From: Planctomycetota bacterium
GTDB lineage: Bacteria; Planctomycetota; Planctomycetia; Isosphaerales; Isosphaeraceae
Direction: 5' to 3'
Assembly (NCBI GenBank): GCA_021777685.1
Contig: JAJYDH010000104.1
Location: 1 to 14,458 of the forward strand
Length of the DNA stretch: 14,458 bases
The stretch's first letter is position 1. Each line of letters starts with the position of its first letter. The translations under genes were made by a program, and so were the position numbers. Shown here in pieces: positions 1 to 6,220 of this stretch. Below the pieces are notes generated by a model that saw only the letters and a program-made list of their open reading frames with translations, was not told where the DNA came from and searched no databases.

Positions 1-65
1 CCGTAGCCGCCACCACCGCCGCTCCGGCCGCCGCCGCCGCCACCGTAGCCGCCGCCGCCGCCGCC
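1..65. repeat. CCG/CCN triplet-rich tract encoding the glycine tail
   Basis: Nearly uninterrupted CCG, CCA and CCT triplets, read on the minus strand as Gly runs broken by Tyr, Arg and Ser. It is a coding low-complexity tract that could change length by slippage. It is not a CRISPR or satellite array, since there are no spacers and no longer unit is conserved. Confidence 0.85.
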
Positions 66-323
66 CCGATTGTCGCGCGGCTCGCGCGGGCGGGCCTCGT
101 TCACGGTCAGGTTACGACCGCGGAAGTCCTGGCCGTTCAGGGCATTCGCCGCCTCGTCGCCGCCATCGGCCATCTCCACGAATCCGAAACCCTTGGATCG
201 GTTCGTGTCACGGTCGATGATGATCTGCGCCGAGAGGACCTCGCCGAACTCGCTGAACAATTCCACCAGGTTGTCTTCCGTCGTGTCGTACGTCAGATTG
301 CCGACATAGAGCTTCTTGGCCAC
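1..323 (-). CDS. RRM-domain RNA-binding protein with glycine-rich tail (3' end cut by window)
   Basis: A single RNA-recognition motif of about 80 residues is followed by a glycine/tyrosine/arginine-rich tail. RNP2 is LYVGNL at residues 5-10 and RNP1 is KGFGFVEM at 44-51, both with the aromatic residues that stack on RNA bases. From about residue 87 the protein is almost all glycine, encoded by CCG/CCN-type triplets, and it runs off the window. This is the layout of bacterial glycine-rich RRM proteins (cyanobacterial Rbp type), small cytosolic proteins thought to bind mRNA and often linked to cold or stress; that role is family knowledge, not shown here. The start is taken as GTG at 323-321, because the frame there reads V-A-K-K-L-Y-V-G and an AGAGGA-like ribosome site lies about 8 nt upstream. 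No in-frame ATG precedes RNP2. The neighbouring glycosyltransferase gene ends 164 bp upstream on the same strand. Confidence 0.92.
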   Translation of the reverse strand, partial: MAKKLYVGNLTYDTTEDNLVELFSEFGEVLSAQIIIDRDTNRSKGFGFVEMADGGDEAANALNGQDFRGRNLTVNEARPREPRDNRGGGGGGYGGGGGGRSGGGGGY

Positions 324-487
324 TGTCTCTGTCCTCTGCGAAATGAGCGTTCTGGCGAGGCTAGCGTCCTGAACGGCTAAGGGGAACCCGCCGAGAGCGG
401 CTGACTTAAGATTAACCAAAGCTCGGGTTTTGCATAGTAAGAAAATGGGATTTTTTTCGTTTTTTTTCGAGCGTTCAACCCCATCCT
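324..487 (-). promoter_or_regulatory. AT-rich leader/promoter region of the RRM gene
   Basis: This 164-bp gap is strikingly AT-rich against its surroundings. Read on the minus strand it has runs of 8 and 7 A (about 448-467), then a TACTAT -10-like hexamer (434-439), then roughly 110 nt before the GTG start. The A-tracts lie directly upstream of the -10-like element, where an UP element or bent DNA would sit. No good -35 is seen at the expected distance. A promoter with a long 5' leader, as in cold-inducible RNA-binding protein genes, is plausible but only inferred. Confidence 0.35.
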
Positions 488-1702
488 TTAGACTCCCAGA
501 TGATCGGAATTCTTGATCCATGATGATAATCTTTCCCGATCATCACGACCGGCGTCCTTGGACCTCGAAAGTCGGGCTCCCGATGCGATCAGGGCGACGG
601 CCGGGACGATCGGCGCCCGCATCCTCAGGTCGGTCCAGTAGGCCACATGAACCAGCGTCAGCGCGAGCAGGATCGCCGGCGCCGAGGCGGCCGGCCACCG
701 CCATGTCGAACGAGCCGTCAACCCGACCGCCAGGGCCAGCCAGAGCGGCGCGGTCCAGGCGGCCGTGCCGAGCCTCAGCCAGGTCGGATAGACCGCGCCC
801 GACGGGGCCAGGCCCCAGAGCCGGCCGACTCGAGCGACCGAGGCGCGGAGGAAGTCCCTCGGTCGCTCCCGGAGGAGCTTCAAGGCGGACGCCCGGAGCG
901 CCCGGTCGGCTTCGGGCTCGGTCATCCCGGCGGTCGACACGGCGACCTCTGCGAACCACCTCGCCTGATTCGGCCCCGACCAGACCGCGCCCGGCGGCCC
1001 GTCCAGCACATCCGCGTAATAGACCGGGTTGTTGGCCAGGGCGAGCGTGTACCCGCCGTGCGTGGTCGTCCAGACCGGCTCGCCGAAGATCCGGGCGTTC
1101 CGCCAGGCCCAGGGGGAGAGCGTCGCGAAGGTCGCCAGCATCAGCAGCCCGGCGCGGATGGCCCGCGTTTTCCAGGCTCCCGGCCCGAAGGAGAGCGAGG
1201 CCGCCGCGACGACCAGAGCCGCCGGGAGCAGGCTCGGCCGGCAGAGGCTCGCCAGCCCGAATCCGACCCCGCCGAGGACCGCCCCGAGCGATCCCACCAC
1301 GGTCAAGGCCGCCAGGCTCGCGGCGACCAGGAACGCGGCGGGCGTCTCGGTCATCACCGCCCGAGACTGGACCACCAGGACCGGGTCGAACGCCGCGATC
1401 GCCGCCGCCGCCAGCCCCCGGGCCGTCGAGAGCCCCCATCGCCGGGCCGTCCACCCGACGAGGATCACCGTCCCGGCCCCCAGCGCCAGGTGCAGGCCGC
1501 CCACGCCGAAGGGCAACCATCGGCGATCGAGGGTCCCGACCAGCGGGGCCAGTATTAAAGGATAGAGCGGAGGCCGATAAGCGGTCGGCCGGCCTTCGAG
1601 CGCGAAACCTCGGCCGTCGGCCAGCGACCGTGCGAGCGTCAGGTAATGGTCCGGGTCGTCGAGCCGATCCAGCCCGGTCAGCATCACCCCAAGCCGGACC
1701 AC
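488..1702 (-). CDS. GT-C / family 39-like membrane glycosyltransferase
   Basis: Multi-pass inner-membrane protein of the PMT/ArnT-like superfamily, which moves sugars from polyprenyl-phosphate carriers to an acceptor on the outer face of the membrane. Supporting signs are an acidic motif in the first loop (DDPDHY, residues 15-20), the AYRPPLYPLILAP segment near 41-53, the TETPAAF segment near 118-124, a luminal stretch with RNARIFGEP and THGGYTLALANNPVYY (about 201-229), and a last loop YWTDLRMRAP (355-364). Hydrophobic helices occur roughly at 47-57, 66-84, 95-112, 121-172, 184-199, 313-330 and 340-356. At 404 residues it is shorter than ArnT (about 550) but normal for uncharacterised bacterial relatives. 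GTG at 1702 is the only standard start in the open frame, yet the frame continues upstream and encodes LAAIVVGSIVV, which looks like part of the missing first helix, so the N-terminus is unsure. Donor and acceptor are unknown. Confidence 0.82.
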   Translation of the reverse strand: MVRLGVMLTGLDRLDDPDHYLTLARSLADGRGFALEGRPTAYRPPLYPLILAPLVGTLDRRWLPFGVGGLHLALGAGTVILVGWTARRWGLSTARGLAAAAIAAFDPVLVVQSRAVMTETPAAFLVAASLAALTVVGSLGAVLGGVGFGLASLCRPSLLPAALVVAAASLSFGPGAWKTRAIRAGLLMLATFATLSPWAWRNARIFGEPVWTTTHGGYTLALANNPVYYADVLDGPPGAVWSGPNQARWFAEVAVSTAGMTEPEADRALRASALKLLRERPRDFLRASVARVGRLWGLAPSGAVYPTWLRLGTAAWTAPLWLALAVGLTARSTWRWPAASAPAILLALTLVHVAYWTDLRMRAPIVPAVALIASGARLSRSKDAGRDDRERLSSWIKNSDHLGV

Positions 1703-1914
1703 GATCGACCCGACGACGATCGCGGCCAGGGCCGATCGCCAGGGTTGGGGAGTGGCGATAATCGAGCGAGGATGGCTGATGGGAGGACCTCGGGCGCGGT
1801 TCGGGGCCGTCGCGACCTTACCGACGGCGGCCCGTTATGCTACCCTGGCCGCTTCGAACCCGCGAGGTCGTCGGGTCGGACCAGAGATCACTTTCCCCAC
1901 CGCGAGCGAGCATC
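1703..1914. promoter_or_regulatory. Divergent intergenic region between glycosyltransferase and dehydrogenase
   Basis: This 212-bp gap must hold outward-facing signals for both flanking genes. The minus-strand side, up to the TAA complement at 1835-1837, is an open frame continuous with the glycosyltransferase and may in part be coding. A TATGCT hexamer at 1836-1841 could be a -10 for the dehydrogenase, but no convincing -35 stands at the right distance. Confidence 0.3.
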
Positions 1915-2940
1915 ATGGCGGACCGGCCGATCATCTTGTCGTTGACCACGATGCACGAATCCGGGATGAACCGGCTCCGCGAGGCGGGCGAGCTGCGGAT
2001 GGCCTCGTCGCTGGATCCGGCCGTCCTCCACCGCGAGATCGTCGACGCCGACGCGCTGGTGATCCGGACGGCGGGCACGATCGACGCTGCCTTGATGGAT
2101 TGCGGCAAGAAGCTCCGGGTGATCGGCCGGCACGGCGTCGGCTACGACCAGGTCGACATCCCGGCCGCGACCGAGCGGGGCATCCTGGTCGTCTACACGC
2201 CGGGGGCGAACACCCAGGGCGTGGCCGAACACGTCTTCGCGATGATGATCGGCGTCTCGAAGCACTTCCCCGGCCAGATGAAGGCCCTGATCGAGGGCCG
2301 GTACAACGACCGGACCAAGCTCGTCGGCCGCGACATCGCCGGTAAGACGCTGGGGATCGTCGGATTCGGCCGGATCGGCAAGCGTGTCGGCGCCATCGCC
2401 CACGCCGGCTTCGGCATGAAGGTCCTCTATTCGGACGTGATCGACATCCCCCGGGAGGCCGAAGAAAGGGCCAACGCCCGGCGGGTCGGCTTCGACGAAT
2501 TGCTCGCCGCGTCCGACTTCGTCACCCTCCACGTCCCGCTCGACGCCAGCACCCGGGGGATGATCGGTCGCGAGGCCCTGGCGAAGATCAAGCCGGGCGC
2601 CGTTCTCATCAACACCTGCCGGGGGCCGGTCACGGACGAAGCTGCGGTTCTCGAGGCCCTCGAAAGCAAGAGGCTGTTCGGTTACGGGGCCGATGTCTAC
2701 ACCATAGAGCCGCCCCCGTCCGATCACCCGCTGATCGGCCGGGCCGACCTGAACATCATGCTCACCCCCCACAGCGCCGCGCAGTCGACCGAGAGCTTGC
2801 GGAACATGGCCGACGAGGTCTCGACAGATGTCGTCGGCGTGCTCCAGGGGAAACCGCCGATCAACCCGGTGAACGACCCGGCCGAAGTCGCCGCGATCCG
2901 GGCGAAGCTCGGCAAGCCGCCGCTCGATCGGGGATTCTGA
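1915..2940 (+). CDS. D-isomer-specific 2-hydroxyacid dehydrogenase (phosphoglycerate dehydrogenase-like)
   Basis: Cytosolic NAD-dependent oxidoreductase of 341 residues interconverting a 2-hydroxyacid and its 2-oxoacid. The nucleotide-binding glycine motif GFGRIG is at 150-155, with an acidic residue (Asp174, VLYSDV) at the end of the next strand, which favours NAD over NADP. The family catalytic triad is present: Arg236 in NTCRGPVTDE, Glu265 in YTIEPPP and His286 in LTPHSAAQ. There is no C-terminal ACT domain, so it is not the full-length, serine-inhibited SerA type. Glyoxylate/hydroxypyruvate reductase, short 3-phosphoglycerate dehydrogenase or another 2-oxoacid reductase are all possible. 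ATG at 1915 is chosen because MADRPIILSL begins the first beta strand; an in-frame ATG at 1837 would add 26 residues unlike the family. It is divergent from the glycosyltransferase and 145 bp ahead of the photolyase on the same strand. Confidence 0.93.
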   Translation: MADRPIILSLTTMHESGMNRLREAGELRMASSLDPAVLHREIVDADALVIRTAGTIDAALMDCGKKLRVIGRHGVGYDQVDIPAATERGILVVYTPGANTQGVAEHVFAMMIGVSKHFPGQMKALIEGRYNDRTKLVGRDIAGKTLGIVGFGRIGKRVGAIAHAGFGMKVLYSDVIDIPREAEERANARRVGFDELLAASDFVTLHVPLDASTRGMIGREALAKIKPGAVLINTCRGPVTDEAAVLEALESKRLFGYGADVYTIEPPPSDHPLIGRADLNIMLTPHSAAQSTESLRNMADEVSTDVVGVLQGKPPINPVNDPAEVAAIRAKLGKPPLDRGF

Positions 2941-2978
2941 ACCCACCCGGCCGGGATGCCGGGGGCCTCGCCATCGAA

Positions 2979-2995
2979 GGAGCCCGCCAGGCTCC
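2979..2995 (+). terminator. Weak stem-loop after the dehydrogenase gene
   Basis: GGAGCC and GGCTCC form a 6-bp stem around a 5-nt loop, 38 bp past the stop codon. There is no T-run after it, so it is at best a weak or factor-assisted terminator. Confidence 0.25.
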
Positions 2996-3043
2996 CGATC
3001 GCGTGCCTCTCCGCCCTGGCCAGATCGGGGCTCGACGGCGTCC

Positions 3044-3049
3044 TACAAT
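3044..3049 (+). promoter_or_regulatory. Possible -10 element of the photolyase promoter
   Basis: TACAAT matches the sigma-70 consensus TATAAT at five of six positions and lies 42 bp before the GTG start. No recognisable -35 is seen 16-18 bp upstream. Its last three bases are shared with the left arm of the inverted repeat at 3047-3078. Confidence 0.4.
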
Positions 3050-3078
3050 CTCCGGATCGTCTCTGGCATCCGGAGATT
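3047..3078. promoter_or_regulatory. Perfect 11-bp inverted repeat over the photolyase transcription/translation start
   Basis: AATCTCCGGAT (3047-3057) is exactly reverse-complementary to ATCCGGAGATT (3068-3078), with a 10-nt spacer CGTCTCTGGC. The left arm overlaps the TACAAT -10-like box. The right arm contains the GGAG ribosome-binding site (3072-3075) and most of an alternative TTG start (3077). As DNA it has the size and symmetry of a dimeric repressor operator. As RNA it would be a strong hairpin hiding the ribosome site. Which of these applies depends on where transcription begins. Confidence 0.6.
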
Positions 3079-3085
3079 GCCGACC

Positions 3086-4480
3086 GTGCCCGACCTCACG
3101 ACGCTCCTCAAGCCCAACCCTCGGATTCGCATCCTCCGCCCGGGCGATCCCGACCCCGACGGCCGGTGCGTCGTCTACTGGATGCAGAGGGCCCAGCGAG
3201 GGCTCGACAACCTGGCGCTGAATCACGCCATCAAGCTGGGCAACGAGTTGAAGCTGCCGGTCCTCGCCGTCTTCGGGCTCACGGCCGACTACCCCGAGGC
3301 CGAACGGCGGCATTACCGGTTCCTCGTCGAAGGGCTCCCCGACGCGAAAGGGGACATGGAGGCCCGGGGCGTCCCGCTGGTCGTCCGGATCGGCCGGCCG
3401 GATGCGGTGGCCGTGAAGGTCGCGGCCGAGGCCCGCGCGGCGATCGTGGTCGGCGACGAGAACCCGGTCAGGGTCGGCCAGTTCTGGCGGGACGCGGCGG
3501 CCGAGGCGCTGAAAGTCCCGTTCCGGGTAGTCGATGCCGACGTCGTGGTCCCGACGTCCCTGTTCCCGAAGGAAGAATTCGCCGCCCGGACGATCCGGCC
3601 CAAGATCCACCGGGTCTGGGATGAATACCTCGTGCCGATCCGGAATCCGAAAGCCCAGGTTCACTGGGAAAACGCCTCGATCCCGAAGGGAGAGCCGATC
3701 GAGCCCGACGCCTTAATGGAACGGCTCAAGGTCGGCGGCGTGGGCGAGGTCCGGGGCTACACCGGGGGTTCGGACGAGGCCGGCCGCCGGCTCAAGCGGT
3801 TCATCAAGGAGCGTCTGCCCGTCTACGCGACCGAGCGGAACGAGCCGACCCCTTACCAGACCACCGAGCTGTCCGCCCACCTCCACTTCGGCCAGATCGG
3901 CCCGCTGACGATCGCCTTGGCGGTCATGGGGTCCGACGCACCGCAAGAATGCAAGGACTCGCTCCTGGAGGAGCTGATCGTCCGCCGCGAGTTGTCGGTC
4001 AACTTCGTCGCCCGGAACCCCCACTATGACCGGCTCCAGGGCTGCCCCGATTGGGCCTTGAAGACCCTGGCGAAGCACGCGGAGGATCGCCGGCAGGTGC
4101 TCTACTCGGCCGAGCAGTTGGAGGCCGGCGAGACCGGCGACCCGCTCTGGAACGCCTCGCAGAAAGAGATGGTCCTCACCGGCCGGATGCACAACTACTT
4201 GCGGATGTACTGGGCCAAGAAGATCCTCGAATGGAGCCCCGACCCCGAGGCCGCCTTCGCCATCGCCCTCCGGCTGAACGACCGCTACGAGATGGACGGT
4301 CGCGACCCCAACGGCTACACCGGGGTCGCCTGGGCGATCGGCGGCAAGCACGACCGCCCCTGGTTCGAACGGCCGATCTTCGGCACGGTCCGGTTCATGA
4401 GTTACGAGAGCACCCGCAAGAAATTCGACTCGGCCGGGTACATCGCCCGGGTGAAGGCCCTGGAACGGGGATCGGGCTGA
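3086..4480 (+). CDS. phrB: Class II cyclobutane pyrimidine dimer photolyase
   Basis: Flavoenzyme that uses blue/near-UV light and reduced FAD to split UV-induced pyrimidine dimers in DNA. The protein is 464 residues, normal for class II enzymes. An N-terminal Rossmann-like photolyase domain opens with VVYWMQRAQR (29-38) and has RHYRFLVEGLPD (75-86). The helical FAD-binding domain shows ELSAHLHFGQIG (261-272), ELIVRRELSVNF (296-307), DPLWNASQK (352-360), GRMHNYLRMYWAKKILEW (366-383) and RLNDRYEMDGRDPNGYTG (396-413), all class II signatures. Trp355, Trp376 and Trp383 are candidates for the class II electron-transfer tryptophans. GTG at 3086 is preferred because GGAG at 3072-3075 sits 10 nt upstream; TTG at 3077 is only 1 nt from the same site. 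The gene ends 3 bp from the convergent SGNH hydrolase gene. Its promoter region carries an unusual palindrome. Confidence 0.97.
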   Translation: MPDLTTLLKPNPRIRILRPGDPDPDGRCVVYWMQRAQRGLDNLALNHAIKLGNELKLPVLAVFGLTADYPEAERRHYRFLVEGLPDAKGDMEARGVPLVVRIGRPDAVAVKVAAEARAAIVVGDENPVRVGQFWRDAAAEALKVPFRVVDADVVVPTSLFPKEEFAARTIRPKIHRVWDEYLVPIRNPKAQVHWENASIPKGEPIEPDALMERLKVGGVGEVRGYTGGSDEAGRRLKRFIKERLPVYATERNEPTPYQTTELSAHLHFGQIGPLTIALAVMGSDAPQECKDSLLEELIVRRELSVNFVARNPHYDRLQGCPDWALKTLAKHAEDRRQVLYSAEQLEAGETGDPLWNASQKEMVLTGRMHNYLRMYWAKKILEWSPDPEAAFAIALRLNDRYEMDGRDPNGYTGVAWAIGGKHDRPWFERPIFGTVRFMSYESTRKKFDSAGYIARVKALERGSG

Positions 4481-4483
4481 GGG

Positions 4484-5467
4484 TCAAGGCCGGGCGGCCA
4501 GGAGCTTGCCGATCTCGGTGTCGACCTCCGCCACTTTCGCCTCGGCCTCGGCAAGCGGCAGACCTTTCTTGATCCCGGGGCGCTTGTGGCCGGTCTCGGT
4601 GAGCCAGGCGTCCTTGAGCAAGCCCTGCTTCCTCTGGACGAGTTTGAGGGCTTCCGAGCCGTGAGGCAGGCCCGCGAGGGGCCTTTCGGCGGAGTCGTCT
4701 GCCAGATCGAAATCGGGCACTCCCCAGTGTCGGAGGATCTGCCGGGCGATGATCCAGTGGCCGGTCGCGTTGATGTGGACGCCGTCGCCGGCCAGCTTGT
4801 AGGCCGGGTCGTGGAGCCGCTGCTGGTCGAGGAACCGCCGCATCGGCCCGTGGGCGTCGACCACGTCCCAGCCGTCGGCCTTCCGGGACAGGAGCCAGTC
4901 GGAATAGCGGGTCAAGACCTCGTCATATCCCTCATAGGGCTGACGGTACTCGGAGAGTCCGGCGGGGAGTGTCTTCGACTTGATGGGCACCGGATCGAAG
5001 ACCGGCGGGGTGACGTGGAGGACCCTCGCGCCGGCCGCCTTGGCCTTCTCCCGGAGCGTCTCCATCCCCTCCCGGTACTTCCGGAACCGCTCCTCGCCGA
5101 ACGGGTGATAGATCCCGTCGTTCATCCCGTAGCAGGCGACGATCAGGTCGGGCTTGGCTTTCGCCAGGACCCGGTCGAGCCGTTCGAGGAGGCCGGGGCG
5201 GGGGAACTGGCCGCCGGCGTGGCCCGGCTCGGAGAGCCCCGAGACCGTCTCGCTGGGCAGGCCGAGGTTCAGGAACTCGGTCCGCATCGACGGGCTTTTC
5301 AGCCGCAGATAGGCCTCGATGAACTCGACGTACTGGCCCGAATGCGTGATGCTGTCGCCGAGGAAGACGACCCGCCGGACGCCCTCCAGCGGCGCGTGGT
5401 CCTCGGCCCCGGCACCTCCCAGGATCAGCAGCGGCAACACAACGCCAAGGCATAAAAATCGGTGCAT
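4484..5467 (-). CDS. Exported SGNH/GDSL-family hydrolase
   Basis: Serine esterase/lipase-type hydrolase of 327 residues. Residues 1-21 form a signal peptide: an MHR start, a hydrophobic core and a likely cut after AGA before EDHA. The SGNH blocks follow in order: FLGDSITHSG with nucleophile Ser39, an NLGLPSET segment (67-74) supplying the oxyanion glycine, ACYGMND with Asn116, and AGDGVHINATGHW with Asp228 and His231 completing the triad. A charged C-terminal extension of about 75 residues, rich in Lys and Glu, follows the catalytic fold. Families like this deacetylate polysaccharides or cleave ester side groups; the actual substrate cannot be read from sequence. The gene starts 10 bp after the ACT-protein stop and is probably co-transcribed with it. 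The spacer TGGGGTCCCC has no normal ribosome site, so translation may be coupled. It converges tail-to-tail on the photolyase with only 3 bp between stops. Confidence 0.9.
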   Translation of the reverse strand: MHRFLCLGVVLPLLILGGAGAEDHAPLEGVRRVVFLGDSITHSGQYVEFIEAYLRLKSPSMRTEFLNLGLPSETVSGLSEPGHAGGQFPRPGLLERLDRVLAKAKPDLIVACYGMNDGIYHPFGEERFRKYREGMETLREKAKAAGARVLHVTPPVFDPVPIKSKTLPAGLSEYRQPYEGYDEVLTRYSDWLLSRKADGWDVVDAHGPMRRFLDQQRLHDPAYKLAGDGVHINATGHWIIARQILRHWGVPDFDLADDSAERPLAGLPHGSEALKLVQRKQGLLKDAWLTETGHKRPGIKKGLPLAEAEAKVAEVDTEIGKLLAARP

Positions 5468-5477
5468 GGGGACCCCA

Positions 5478-6014
5478 TCACGCGTTCCCGGCCGAGGTGG
5501 CCGCGATCTCCAGGTTCAGCCGCCGGCCGATCTCGTCGAGGCCCTCTTCCCAGCCCTGATCGGCCAGGCCCGGCGGCACGACGACCTCGGCCGTCATGGC
5601 GAAGAGGGGGACGCCGCTGGTCGGCGCCGGGGTGCATTCCGACTCCATCGACTCGATGCTGATGCCCCGGCGTGAGAGGTAGCTGGCGACCTCGTGGATG
5701 ATCCCCTCGTGGTCGGCGCCGTGGACCTCGATCCGATAGGGGAGCCAGCCGGGATGGGCCTCGGCGTAGGTCCGATCGGCCGGCGTGGCCGTGACCTTGT
5801 AGCCCCGGCCGGCGAGGCCCCCGAGGCCCTCGTCCAGGTCGGCGGAGCGGCCTTCCGGCAGGGAGACGAGCATCAGGACGGCGAATTCGCCGCCGAGCCG
5901 GGCCATCCGGCTCGTCTCCACGTTGCCGCCCCGGTCGAGCAAAAGCCGGGTCATCTCCTCGACGATCCCGATCCGGTCGGGGCCGGTCAGGGTGAGCACG
6001 TAATTCCGATGCAT
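5478..6014 (-). CDS. GcvR-like protein with two ACT domains
   Basis: A 178-residue cytosolic protein made of two ACT-like domains and nothing else. Domain one (about 4-77) opens with YVLTLTGPDRIGIVEEMT and continues RLLLDRGGNVETSRMARL. Domain two (about 92-172) has YRIEVHGADHEGIIHEVA and YLSRRGISIESMES. This matches the tandem-ACT GcvR family; in E. coli, GcvR binds glycine and restrains the activator GcvA of the glycine-cleavage operon. ACT domains usually bind amino acids, so a small-molecule-sensing regulator is the best guess. No gcv genes or GcvA-type LysR regulator are in the window, so the partner is unknown and the gene symbol is withheld. A clear GGGGAG ribosome site lies 7 nt before the ATG. 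It is first in a probable operon with the SGNH hydrolase and divergent from the aldo/keto reductase. Confidence 0.85.
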   Translation of the reverse strand: MHRNYVLTLTGPDRIGIVEEMTRLLLDRGGNVETSRMARLGGEFAVLMLVSLPEGRSADLDEGLGGLAGRGYKVTATPADRTYAEAHPGWLPYRIEVHGADHEGIIHEVASYLSRRGISIESMESECTPAPTSGVPLFAMTAEVVVPPGLADQGWEEGLDEIGRRLNLEIAATSAGNA

Positions 6015-6220
6015 GGAGAGTCTCCCCGGCCGGACGGGCGGCCCGTCGCCTCGACGTCGTGCCCTCCGGGCCCCGCAAGGCTGTCATCTTATCCCCCACC
6101 GGGGCCGATCGCGAGGGGCGACTCCGGATCGGCCGGGCCCTCGCGGCCGGCCGCCTCCCGTGCGATCATGGCCGGGGGTTCGGGACGCGACGAGAGATTA
6201 ACGGATCGGGATCGGCTTTC
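6015..6220. promoter_or_regulatory. Divergent intergenic region between ACT protein and aldo/keto reductase
   Basis: A 206-bp GC-rich gap that must contain the start signals of both genes. The ACT gene has GGGGAG at 6022-6027 on the minus strand. An 8-bp inverted repeat, CGCGAGGG (6110-6117) and CCCTCGCG (6138-6145), lies near the centre with a 20-nt spacer and could be an operator, although GC-rich DNA produces such matches readily. I see no convincing -10/-35 pair. Confidence 0.35.

Noticed and set aside
1..65. Short regular repeats at the left edge considered as a CRISPR or satellite array
   Set aside because: They are CCG-type triplets in frame with the RRM protein's glycine tail; there are no spacers.
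520..1761. A 413-codon plus-strand frame opposite the glycosyltransferase
   Set aside because: Composed largely of Arg, Pro, Ser and Gly with no domain; the minus-strand frame has membrane helices and family motifs.
3077..3085. TTG at 3077 as the photolyase start
   Set aside because: Only 1 nt separates it from GGAG, whereas GTG at 3086 has normal spacing; the extra three residues add no conserved sequence.
6110..6145. 8-bp inverted repeat between the ACT-protein and aldo/keto reductase genes as an operator
   Set aside because: Arms made of CGCGAGGG in a GC-rich gap with a 20-nt spacer are weak evidence; noted in the intergenic entry but not claimed as a site.
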